Shown here in pieces: positions 9,023 to 16,541 of a stretch of DNA of 64,000 nt. Origin of the DNA: Natroniella sp046097105 (GTDB taxonomy: Bacteria; Bacillota; Halanaerobiia; Halobacteroidales; Halobacteroidaceae); NCBI RefSeq assembly GCF_046097105.1, contig NZ_CP175562.1:682001-746000 (forward strand). The letters are read 5' to 3'. A model generated the notes under the pieces. It was not told the origin of the DNA. It saw only the letters and a list, made by a program, of their open reading frames with translations, and searched no databases. The translations under genes were made by a program, and so were the position numbers. Each line of letters opens with the position of its first letter. The stretch's first letter is position 1.

Positions 9023-10870
9023 ATGAGATTAAAGGGAAAGGTATTTTATTTAGTAATGTTGGTTGTATTGTTAAGTTTTGTTTTGACTGGCTGCTTTGGT
9101 GGTGAGGATGTTGCTGAATTAACTGTCCAAGTTAGGGATTTAGAGACTGAAGAGGAAGTAGAAGCAGAAGTAACAGTTTTCAAAGAAGGTTATGAAACAA
9201 CAGAGCAAGGCAGTAATGTTCAATTTGGAGAGTTTCCAACTGGAGAGTATGAATTGAAAGTAGAAGCAGATGGGTACGAAACTAATGAAGGTGTTGTTGT
9301 ATTAGAAGAAGAGGCTTCAATTTTTACTGTAGAATTAGAAAAGATTGTAGATGAAGCATCTGTAGAACAAACAGAAGAAAAGGAAGAAGTGGTAGATAAA
9401 GAGAAAGAAAAAGCTGAGAAAATAGAAGAAGAGGTTGAAAAGGTTGATTTAAGCTTGAGACTTTTTGATATTAATCAAAATGAGTTAGAAACAGAGGTTA
9501 GTTTGAAATTAGATGGAAAATTAAAGGATGAAGCGAGTGGAATTGAGGTAATATTTGAAGATTTAAAACCTGGTGATTATAAGATTGAAGTTGAACGAGA
9601 GGGGTATGATAAATTAATTAAAGAAATTAATTTAGGTGCAAAGGATAAAGAGTTGGATTTAAATATTGAAGGTGGAGCTGTACAACAGTATTTCTCTTTA
9701 GAAGGGGGAGAAGAGGTTGTAATTGAAGATTTAGCTGCTGATGAAGAAGCAATTATCGGTATTTTTAATTCGAACTTGGGTGCTTATGAACCTACGTTTG
9801 ATCTAGATAATGAGTTGGAAAGATTAGCAAAGGTTGAATATGATGTTAGAAAGAGAGGTCTTGAGCTAGCTAAAGAGTATGGAACTGAGTTTGCTGTTAG
9901 TGAATCAAATTATTCTTTAGGACAAGCTAAAGAATTTAAGATTTCTGATGATGTTAAGGAAGGGACTGTCACGGCTACTTTAGATGCAATAGGAGATCAT
10001 ATTTATCTCTTTGTTGATTTAGAAGAAGAGATAGATTCTAAAAAGTTAGAGCGGTTGGTTAAAGAGTTTGATAATAATATTTATCCTTTATTAGCTAGAG
10101 AAGAAGGAGTAGATGAGGTTGTAGTTTTATTGAGCGAATTTGATAGTCCATATATTACAAGTTATTTTGATCCTGCTGATTTATATGCTGAGCAGGGCAA
10201 TGAGGAGTTTATGTTCTATTTAAATTCTACAAGAGAAGAAAATACTCTTTTATCTTCTGCTGTTCGTCAATATCAGCATTTGAATTTCTATTTAGAGAAG
10301 GTAGCTATAGATCGGAATGTAAATGATGTTTGGATTGATGAAGGGTTGGCCCATGCTGCTCAGATTTTAGCTGGATATATTGATAGTGAGTATGAAGGTT
10401 GGTCAGATAAAGCAGGAAATGGTTGGCTATATGATGATGATTTTGGATATTTAAATAATACAGAAAAAGTTGATTTGTTAGTACATGATGGAAGTTTATA
10501 TTTTTCAGGAGCTGCATCATTATTTGTTAGTTATCTATATGATCAATATGGGGTTGAGCTTATTGACTCTATTGTAGTTGCTGAAGAAGATCCAAGAGTT
10601 GTGATTGAGGAATATACTGGAAAAGATTTTATTAAGGTTTATACTAACTGGATAACTGCTAATGTTGTTGATTCAATACCTGAGATAGATAATAGAAGAT
10701 ATAATTACTCTGTTTTTGATTTACAAGAAATTCCTGGATTTAGTGAGCGGTTTAGTGCTCTAGGAGTTAATTATATTAAGGTTGAAGGTGAAGGGGAGAC
10801 TGTTAAGTTTGAAATTCCAGCAGAGTTTGGAGAAGATTTAGGGGTAGTAGTTATTAATAGAAAGAAATAA
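9023..10870 (+). CDS. Lipoprotein with two PEGA/CarboxypepD-like domains and a degenerate M30-like peptidase domain
   Basis: The 615-residue precursor has a lipobox (VLTGC, Cys about 23). Two beta-sandwich repeats follow (about 30-110 and 140-215; note EFPTGEYELKVEADGYET and DLKPGDYKIEVEREGYDK), separated by a Glu/Lys-rich linker. The C-terminal part resembles hyicolysin-type (M30) metallopeptidases, where HEFQH is followed by a helix and W-x-NEGL. Here the zinc motif reads RQYQH (near residues 415-419) while WIDEGLAHAA (near 436) is kept, so the first His and the catalytic Glu are absent. It may be a surface binding protein rather than an enzyme. The protein is very acidic. Confidence 0.75.
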   Translation: MRLKGKVFYLVMLVVLLSFVLTGCFGGEDVAELTVQVRDLETEEEVEAEVTVFKEGYETTEQGSNVQFGEFPTGEYELKVEADGYETNEGVVVLEEEASIFTVELEKIVDEASVEQTEEKEEVVDKEKEKAEKIEEEVEKVDLSLRLFDINQNELETEVSLKLDGKLKDEASGIEVIFEDLKPGDYKIEVEREGYDKLIKEINLGAKDKELDLNIEGGAVQQYFSLEGGEEVVIEDLAADEEAIIGIFNSNLGAYEPTFDLDNELERLAKVEYDVRKRGLELAKEYGTEFAVSESNYSLGQAKEFKISDDVKEGTVTATLDAIGDHIYLFVDLEEEIDSKKLERLVKEFDNNIYPLLAREEGVDEVVVLLSEFDSPYITSYFDPADLYAEQGNEEFMFYLNSTREENTLLSSAVRQYQHLNFYLEKVAIDRNVNDVWIDEGLAHAAQILAGYIDSEYEGWSDKAGNGWLYDDDFGYLNNTEKVDLLVHDGSLYFSGAASLFVSYLYDQYGVELIDSIVVAEEDPRVVIEEYTGKDFIKVYTNWITANVVDSIPEIDNRRYNYSVFDLQEIPGFSERFSALGVNYIKVEGEGETVKFEIPAEFGEDLGVVVINRKK

Positions 10871-10884
10871 TTTTAAGATAAGTT

Positions 10885-10921
10885 AAAAAGGGCCAACCTC
10901 TAGAGGTTGGCCCTTTTTTTT
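10885..10921. terminator. Terminator built from inverted TTGGCCC heptamers
   Basis: A perfect 34-base palindrome is followed by T residues. The arms contain GGGCCAA (10890-10896) and TTGGCCC (10907-10913), an inverted pair of the heptamer recurrent in this backbone. Confidence 0.9.
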
Positions 10922-10938
10922 ATGAAATTATATTTTAG

Positions 10939-11061
10939 TTAAAAGCTTTCGTTGTTGAAATTGTTAGTAGGATAAGTGTTAAATAATTCACCACCCATTA
11001 ATAATAGGATAAGAAGTAATAGAATAATTAGCTCAAAGCCTTCAAAATTATAAAGTCCCAT
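10939..11061 (-). CDS. 40-residue single-pass membrane microprotein
   Basis: ATG at 11061 follows a strong GGAGGGATACATA ribosome site. The protein starts MGLYNFEGFELIILLLLILL and ends in a polar Asn-rich tail NTYPTNNFNNESF. It has one clear membrane helix and an N-terminal layout like YjcZ-type small sporulation membrane proteins, but similarity to that family is only by shape. It faces the preceding gene across a bidirectional terminator. Confidence 0.65.
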   Translation of the reverse strand: MGLYNFEGFELIILLLLILLLMGGELFNTYPTNNFNNESF

Positions 11062-11246
11062 TATGTATCCCTCCTTTTGAATATTAATTTATATTATTAT
11101 ATAAATAATTGATTATATTTGTGAAAGAATTTAATTTAGCAAAAGAGTTGTTATGGCTTAAAAATAATTAAACTTATTAATTTTTAAATACTAATTTCAA
11201 ATTTGTAAATAATAATAGTAGTTAGATAAGAGTTGAGGAGGAAAAA

Positions 11247-11492
11247 ATGAATTTTAAAGAAAAATTAATTAGAGAGATCAAAAAATATCCAGATCTTTTC
11301 AATGAAGTTAGAATGGAGATTATAGCAGCTAAATGGCAGTCAGAAGCTGAAGATGGAATCAATTATATTGTCAATACCGAGGCTGATAAAACACTAGAAA
11401 GAGTTGATGAAGAGCAGTTAGTAGATTCAATTATTAATAACTTGAAATATTATATTGAATATGAACGTGAAATTGGTGAAAGTGAACTATAA
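11247..11492 (+). CDS. Small helical protein, unknown
   Basis: This is an 81-residue acidic helical protein starting MNFKEKLIREIKKYPDLFNEV after AGGAGGAAAAA. No motif is recognised. It is followed after 22 bases by a second small gene with its own ribosome site, so the two are probably co-transcribed. Confidence 0.6.
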   Translation: MNFKEKLIREIKKYPDLFNEVRMEIIAAKWQSEAEDGINYIVNTEADKTLERVDEEQLVDSIINNLKYYIEYEREIGESEL

Positions 11493-11514
11493 CTTTAAAG
11501 AGGAGGGGAAAATA

Positions 11515-11748
11515 ATGAGTGAAGATGTGGAACATTTTTTAAAGTATGGAGGCATAAAATTTGAGTATAGGGCTTCTGAGGAAGAAGTTAGAGAATTTGT
11601 TAATAATTTACCACAAGATAAAAGAGATAGCATAGCGGAAGTTAGTCAAATCTTAAATAAAGAAGGCTTGATTGATCTCAAACCAGAATTTAGCACTATT
11701 GATAAAGAAATGTTAGATGCTCAAGTGGAAGAGAATCGCAGAATTTAA
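11515..11748 (+). CDS. Small acidic protein, unknown
   Basis: This 77-residue protein starts at ATG 11515, after AGAGGAGGGGAAAATA. A longer reading from 11455 would overlap the previous gene and lacks a ribosome site. It has a helical pattern with EEEVREFVNNLPQDKRDSIAEVSQIL, similar in style to small DNA-binding or anti-sigma-like proteins, but it is unrecognised. It ends upstream of a terminator shared with a convergent microprotein gene. Confidence 0.6.
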   Translation: MSEDVEHFLKYGGIKFEYRASEEEVREFVNNLPQDKRDSIAEVSQILNKEGLIDLKPEFSTIDKEMLDAQVEENRRI

Positions 11749-11822
11749 ATTAATAATTATTATAGCAAGTGATTAGGTTCTAAATAAGTAAAGATTTAAA
11801 ATATAATATGTATAAGTAAGTG

Positions 11823-11852
11823 TTTAAGGTCCCAAATATTTGGGACCTTAAA
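11823..11852. terminator. Bidirectional hairpin between convergent genes
   Basis: A perfect 30-base palindrome contains AAGGTCCC and GGGACCTT. It lies between the plus gene ending at 11748 and the minus gene ending at 11855. Confidence 0.75.
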
Positions 11853-11854
11853 CA

Positions 11855-11971
11855 TTATTCATATTTGATTTTGTCTAGCTGATCGAATAATGCGCTAACA
11901 TACTCAGTGATAGATATTTTTTCTTCAACGAAATCTTCAATTAAATTGTTATTATTAATTTTCACATCCAT
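11855..11971 (-). CDS. 38-residue acidic microprotein
   Basis: ATG at 11971 follows AAAAGGAGCTGATTAATA, an optimal ribosome site. The product (MDVKINNNNLIEDFVEEKIS...) is acidic, probably one or two helices, with no membrane segment. The ribosome site, clean stop and convergent terminator support a real small gene. Function is unknown. Confidence 0.55.
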   Translation of the reverse strand: MDVKINNNNLIEDFVEEKISITEYVSALFDQLDKIKYE

Positions 11972-12200
11972 TATTAATCAGCTCCTTTTGTTTACTATTA
12001 ATTAGTATTGTTAATATTTAATTATATAATACTAGTAATGGTTACCTATTTAATCTAGTTGTTATAAAATAAAAATTTTAAATAAATTAATAAATTAATG
12101 ATATCTGACATATAATTTATAATATTTTGAATTAACTGACTGAATTTAGCATAAAAATAAAATTAGAGTAATATACTATTAAAAACTAGGAGGTGTAATA

Positions 12201-12740
12201 ATGAGAGCAACAGGAATAGTACGTAAAATTGATAATTTAGGAAGAGTAGTAATTCCCAAAGAGATTAGAACCGAAATGAAAATTGATAATGGCAATACCT
12301 TAGAAATTTATGTTGATGAGGATGAAACAGTTATTTTAAAGAAATATAGCCCAGTAAGAGAATTGAATGATTTAGAAGGGTATATTGAGACTCTTGTTGA
12401 TACTACTGATTGTAGTGTTATGATTTCTGATACAGATAAAATAATAGCTTCCTCAACAGAAATGAAAAAATATAATGATCAAGTAGTAGGCAATAAGATA
12501 AAAGAAGCTATGAAATCTAGAAGAACAGTGGTTATTGAGGAGGCAGAAGAAGAGGAACTCTTTAATAATTTTAGGACTAAAGAAGGAGAGTTAGGAGAGA
12601 TACTTGTTACACCTATTATTAAACAAGGAGATATTTTAGGGACAGTAATTTTGTCGTCTATTAATAAAGAGTTAGGTGATTTTGAAACTAAGATTAGTGA
12701 AATTACAGCTAAAGTAATTAGTAAAAAATTAGGATTATAA
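12201..12740 (+). CDS. spoVT: Stage V sporulation protein T
   Basis: This 179-residue protein closely follows the SpoVT plan. The N-terminal AbrB-type swapped-hairpin DNA-binding domain (MRATGIVRKIDNLGRVVIPK, then LEIYVDEDETVILKKYSP) is followed by a C-terminal GAF-like domain (about 55-179). In Bacillus, SpoVT is made in the forespore under sigma-G and tunes sigma-G-dependent genes. Its presence is the best sign in the window that the host forms endospores. Ribosome site AGGAGGTG precedes ATG. It is a single-gene unit with two hairpins downstream. Confidence 0.95.
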   Translation: MRATGIVRKIDNLGRVVIPKEIRTEMKIDNGNTLEIYVDEDETVILKKYSPVRELNDLEGYIETLVDTTDCSVMISDTDKIIASSTEMKKYNDQVVGNKIKEAMKSRRTVVIEEAEEEELFNNFRTKEGELGEILVTPIIKQGDILGTVILSSINKELGDFETKISEITAKVISKKLGL

Positions 12741-12768
12741 ATTATGGGGGCAGCTGCCCCCATAATTT
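12739..12768. terminator. spoVT terminator palindrome
   Basis: A perfect 30-base palindrome centred on GGGGGCAGCTGCCCCC starts at the stop codon. Confidence 0.8.
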
Positions 12769-12846
12769 ATTTAGTAATAGAAAGAAAATTTAGAAATAAG
12801 TAGTTATAAAGTAAAGATTAAAAATTAAATCTAAAGGAATTTAATT

Positions 12847-12877
12847 AAAACATCTGGATTGAAAGCAGATGTTTTTT
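12847..12877 (+). terminator. Second hairpin with T tract
   Basis: AAAACATCTG and CAGATGTTTT arms with a 9-base loop are followed by T residues, with no gene between it and the preceding palindrome. It could also be an attenuator in the leader of the transporter gene at 12971. Confidence 0.65.
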
Positions 12878-12970
12878 TCTTAGAATAGAATTATTCTAAT
12901 TAAAATAGTATAAAAAAGCTAGAATTTCAAAAGATAATTATAAATTCTAGCTTAATAAAGGGGTAGGGGA

Positions 12971-13417
12971 ATGGGAAAGATATTTTTCTTTATAGTTGCT
13001 GCAATTTCTGGAACAGCAATGGCTGTACAAGGTTCTTTAAATTCTGCACTTGGTAAGGTAGTAGGAGAAGTGGAAGCGACTTTTATTGTTCACATTATAG
13101 CTACATTAGTAATAGTAGTAATTTTATTTGTCTTTAATTTGGGCCAAGGGAATTTAGGAAAGTTTATGTCAGCCCCATGGTATAGTTATCTAGGAGGATT
13201 GTTAAATGTAGTTATCTTGTATGGGGTTTTATTCAGTATTTCTAGATTGGGGGTTGCTAATGCGACGACGTTAATTATTGTTGGACAGGTATTGACTGCA
13301 ATCTTGATTGATCATTTAGGGATTTGGGGATTAGAAAAGATTCCTTTTCGCTGGAGTCAAGGGTTAGGGCTGATATTGTTAGCTGTGGGGGCTAGGTTGT
13401 TATTGAATATTAAATAA
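12971..13417 (+). CDS. YdcZ/DUF606-type small membrane transporter
   Basis: This 148-residue protein has four or five hydrophobic helices and the family opening in which a Gly-rich first helix is followed by VQGSLNSALGKVVG. The second half has NATTLIIVGQVLTAILIDHLG and ends with a helix reaching LLLN. DUF606 proteins belong to the drug/metabolite transporter superfamily, and two half-size copies usually dimerise. The substrate is unknown. Ribosome site GGGGTAGGGG precedes ATG. It stands alone. Confidence 0.85.
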   Translation: MGKIFFFIVAAISGTAMAVQGSLNSALGKVVGEVEATFIVHIIATLVIVVILFVFNLGQGNLGKFMSAPWYSYLGGLLNVVILYGVLFSISRLGVANATTLIIVGQVLTAILIDHLGIWGLEKIPFRWSQGLGLILLAVGARLLLNIK

Positions 13418-13476
13418 GTTTTAGTTTGAGTCTAAGTTTAAATAAAGATAAAGTTTTAATCTTTAAGTGCTATAAC

Positions 13477-13531
13477 TTGACAGTATTGGATGAAGAAGAT
13501 ATAATAATTTATATACCCCTAGGGGTGGGGT
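13477..13531 (+). promoter_or_regulatory. Sigma-A promoter overlapped by a CsoR-type operator
   Basis: TTGACA (13477-13482), 17 bases, then TATAAT (13500-13505) form a perfect promoter. Eight bases after the -10 box, at the expected start point, lies ACCCCTAGGGGT (13515-13526), a perfect GC palindrome inside ATACCCCTAGGGGTGGGG. CsoR/CstR-family repressors bind this kind of G-tract palindrome, and a member is encoded two genes downstream. Autoregulation of the trx-repressor operon is inferred. Confidence 0.8.
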
Positions 13532-13557
13532 AAAAATTAAAATTAGGAGTGATAATT

Positions 13558-13884
13558 ATGGGAGATAAGGTTATTAAAGCAAGTGAAAATGATTTTGAAA
13601 AAGAAGTAATCAATTCAGAAAAGCCTGTACTAGTTGATTTTTGGGCACCGTGGTGTGGGCCTTGTAAAGCAATTGCTCCTGTATTAGATGAGATTGCAGA
13701 TGAGTATGAGGATAAAGTAAAAGTGGTTAAGGTCAATGTTGATGATAATCAGAAGTTGGCCCAAGAGTATCAAGTAACCAGTATCCCCAATATAATCTTT
13801 TTTAAAGGGGGAGAAGAAGTAGAGCAACAAGTTGGTTTTGCTTCTAAAGAGGGGCTTATAAGTAAGATAGATAGTATTACTTAA
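13558..13884 (+). CDS. trxA: Thioredoxin
   Basis: This 108-residue thioredoxin has the active site W32-C33-G34-P35-C36-K37, the cis-proline loop TSIPN and a typical single-domain length. It reduces protein disulfides and persulfides in the cytoplasm. ATG 13558 is chosen because AGGAGTG lies 6 bases upstream; the in-frame GTG at 13549 is part of that site. It is the first gene of a two-gene operon with a CsoR/CstR-like repressor and sits behind a matching operator, so its role is probably tied to metal or reactive-sulfur stress. Confidence 0.96.
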   Translation: MGDKVIKASENDFEKEVINSEKPVLVDFWAPWCGPCKAIAPVLDEIADEYEDKVKVVKVNVDDNQKLAQEYQVTSIPNIIFFKGGEEVEQQVGFASKEGLISKIDSIT

Positions 13885-13912
13885 ATTTATATTAATGCAG
13901 GAGTGAACTGAA

Positions 13913-14191
13913 ATGGCAGTCATTAAGGATTTAGACAAAAAAAAGAAGCTATTGACTCAATTAAAGACTATCAAAGGGCATATTGGTGGTATTGAGAAGA
14001 TGATTGAAGATGAAAAAGAGTGTAAGGATGTATTAATTCAAGTATTAGCTATTAAATCTTCAATTAATAAGGTAGGCTTATCTTTAATCAAAGATAATGC
14101 GTGTCGATGTATTTTAGATTCGATTGATGGAGAAGAGGTAGAAGATACGATAAATGAAGTAATAAGTACATCTTTAAAATTCAGTAAATAA
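13913..14191 (+). CDS. CsoR/CstR-family repressor with His-to-Asn ligand change
   Basis: This 92-residue all-helical DUF156 repressor has family marks LKTIKGHIGGIEKMIE and CKDVLIQVLAIKSSI. CsoR copper sensors use Cys-His-Cys at about positions 36, 61 and 65. Here the aligned residues are C37, N62 and C66, with an extra C64. Loss of the His with retention of the two cysteines 29 apart is what persulfide-sensing CstR proteins show, so sensing of reactive sulfur is more likely than copper. It is co-transcribed with thioredoxin, 28 bases apart. Confidence 0.88.
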   Translation: MAVIKDLDKKKKLLTQLKTIKGHIGGIEKMIEDEKECKDVLIQVLAIKSSINKVGLSLIKDNACRCILDSIDGEEVEDTINEVISTSLKFSK

Positions 14192-14198
14192 AGCATTG

Positions 14199-14220
14199 GC
14201 CCTTACATTCGTAAGGGCTT
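14199..14220 (+). terminator. Terminator of the trx operon
   Basis: GCCCTTAC and GTAAGGGC arms (14199-14206, 14211-14218) are followed by a short T run and face the convergent gene at 14223. Confidence 0.8.
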
Positions 14221-14222
14221 TA

Positions 14223-14807
14223 TTAATTTAAGTTAAAAAGTTGTGGCAGATTATGTAATTGAAAATTGATGTATTCTTGTTCCCAAAAGAATAATAAAGT
14301 AACTGTAGTAAAGGCAACTAGAAAGATTAAATGCTCCCCCCAACTACCAGTAGTGATATTTAGGTGAAATTTAAAGCGTTTATCATTAGGGTAAAATAAA
14401 GGGATTCCTTGAACATTTAGCATATCTGCAATTAAATGGCTAAAATAGCCAACAACTAAGCCGCTCCAGATTATATTACTGATTAGTTCAAGCTTAACTA
14501 ATTCTTGAGTTAATAATGCAAATAATATTAAGCCTAAAATACTATGCGTTAAGCCACGATGCTTGATGCCAAAAAGTTTGAGAGGTTTGCTGATAAACCA
14601 CAACTTTTTTCCAGCTTTACTATTTGCATGATCTATATCAGGAATAAGAGCACCAATAATTGTAGCTAAATAAAACTCGATTAAAGAAATATTAAAAAGA
14701 GGGCCAACAACTGGCAAATGTAAGTTAGTGATATTGAAGATTTTAACTAATTTAATTGCAATTAATCCAAAAACAAATCCAAAAAGTGAATGTGTATGGT
14801 GAGTCAT
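14223..14807 (-). CDS. YdjM/DUF457-type membrane-bound metal-dependent hydrolase
   Basis: This 194-residue membrane protein has HTHSLFGFVFG at the N-terminus, GALIPDIDHANSKAG, HRGLTHSILG and YFSHLIADMLN, the conserved His/Asp set of the YdjM family. About four membrane helices alternate with these motifs. Family members are predicted hydrolases, some under LexA control. The substrate is unknown. Ribosome site GGAGGAAGAAG precedes ATG 14807. An IS4-family copy has inserted about 75 bp upstream, possibly altering its promoter. Confidence 0.88.
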   Translation of the reverse strand: MTHHTHSLFGFVFGLIAIKLVKIFNITNLHLPVVGPLFNISLIEFYLATIIGALIPDIDHANSKAGKKLWFISKPLKLFGIKHRGLTHSILGLILFALLTQELVKLELISNIIWSGLVVGYFSHLIADMLNVQGIPLFYPNDKRFKFHLNITTGSWGEHLIFLVAFTTVTLLFFWEQEYINFQLHNLPQLFNLN

Positions 14808-14881
14808 TCTTCTTCCTCCTTCTTATCTACTATGATAGTAGTACATTGATTTTAAGGTTTTTTAAATTGATTATTGCAACT

Positions 14882-16325
14882 CACTAGCGTTGCATCGTTT
14901 TTTATAAAAAGTTCTTGAAAAAATAAAACTCCTTTGATTAAATGGATACGTACCCCCCAGTACAAAATCCATGAAATCAAAGGAGATGAAATCATGAATA
15001 ATTGTACCATACTTTTGACTAAACTTCTAGATGTTATTGATAGAAACTTTTTGAAAGGTCTAATTGATAAATATAACTCAGATTATAAGGTTCATAAATT
15101 AACAACAGAAGTTCATCTATTATACCTACTTTATTTTCATCTTACTAAAAAAGAAAGTCTAGAAGATTTTATTTGTGATTTAGAAAATAATAATCAACTA
15201 AATAGAACATTACCTAAAATAAGCAAATCTCAGTTATCTCGTAAAAATGAAAGTAGACCTCATGAGATATTCTTTGAAATTTTCCAACACCTATTTGATA
15301 AGCTTAACGCTAATAAAGGGCTTCAAGAAGCTTTAAAAGAAATTGGTTTTGTGAAAATCTTAGATTCTTCAACTATAAGTTTATGTTTGTCATTATTTCC
15401 TTGGGCTAAATTTAGAAGCACTAAAGGTGGAATTAAACTTCATACTTTATATGATTTGAATACTAATGCCCCAGAAAATATAATAATAAGCGATGCTATA
15501 ATTCATGACAAAGAAATATTTGATAATCTGACCTTTAACCCTAGCTATACTTATCTCTTTGATAGAGCTTATATAAAGTATCAAAAGTTTGATGAGTTTA
15601 TAGATAATGATATCTATTTTGTAACTAGAGCAAAATCTAATACTAAAATTGAAATCATTAGATTTTTAGATTTAAATGCCAAAGATAAAGAAGCAAATGT
15701 TATATTAGATGCTGATATAATGCTAGGTGATCATACTTCAAAAACTAGAATGAAACAGGAAATAAGATTAGTTAAAGTAAAAACAACTGATCGAAATGGC
15801 AATGAAAAAACTATTGATATTTTAACTAATCGCTTTGATTTGGACGCTCATGTAATAGCTTATCTGTATAAAAAACGGTGGCAAATAGAGTTATTTTTTT
15901 AATGGATCAAGCAGCATCTAAAAATAAAGAGCTTCTTTGGACAAAATAAAAATGCTGTTTTAACACAAATTTATAGTGCTGTAATCTTATTTTTAATTTT
16001 AAAATTACTTGAAAAAGAATCTGAATTCAAAGGAAGTTTACTTAAGCTCACTAGAAAGATAAAGTATTCCATTTGTTCAGTTACAACAAATGATTTCAAT
16101 TGGAATAGATGGATTAACAGTAGTTGATAAAATTTTATTATCTAAAACCTAGGTTAATAGGCTTTCATCTAGAAATATATTCTATATTTTACTTTTAATA
16201 TAGAACAATGACTACTTTCAAAGTAATAATTACTTTGAAAAGTCTACTAAGTTATAAATTTTTGATTACTAATTTGATTTGGTTGAGTTAGTAAATCTAT
16301 ATTTTTTAACAATGCAACGATAGTG
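14882..16325 (+). mobile_element. IS4-family insertion sequence, second copy (1444 bp)
   Basis: The ends CACTAGCGTTGCATCG and CAATGCAACGATAGTG match the copy at 4676. The 9-bp direct repeat ATTGCAACT flanks it (14873-14881 and 16326-16334). Joining the flanks restores a 25-codon minus-strand frame (MNKNKIFYEDNLRSKLSCNN...) behind a GGAG site, but that frame is too short to call a gene. The transposase carries an internal stop. Confidence 0.95.
14994..16127 (+). pseudogene. IS4-family transposase with an in-frame stop
   Basis: It is homologous to the transposase at 4794 over its full length. The codon matching K303 of that protein is TAA (15900-15902) instead of AAG. Reading continues in the same frame to TGA 16125-16127. 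The truncated 302-residue product keeps D124, D190 and E299 but loses K306 of the YREK signature and the last ~75 residues, so it is probably inactive unless readthrough occurs or the intact copy acts in trans. Confidence 0.9.
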
Positions 16326-16541
16326 ATTGCAACTTAGTTTTGATCTTAGATTATCTTCATAGAATATTTTGTTCTTATTCATTATATACTCCGGTTGTTT
16401 TTCTGTCAAACCTTGTAACTAATAGTTTCTATGGTATTAAATTCAAGGGTAAACTCCTCAATTAGCTTGGGTGAAATAAAGGGAATTGATGAAGATTTCT
16501 AGAAAATAGTAAGAAAGTTAGGATAAGAAAGGAGTAACTAG

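Noticed and set aside
16326..16400. 25-codon frame restored by joining the flanks of the second IS copy
   Set aside because: It has a plausible GGAG site but is too short and has no recognisable features, so chance is likely.
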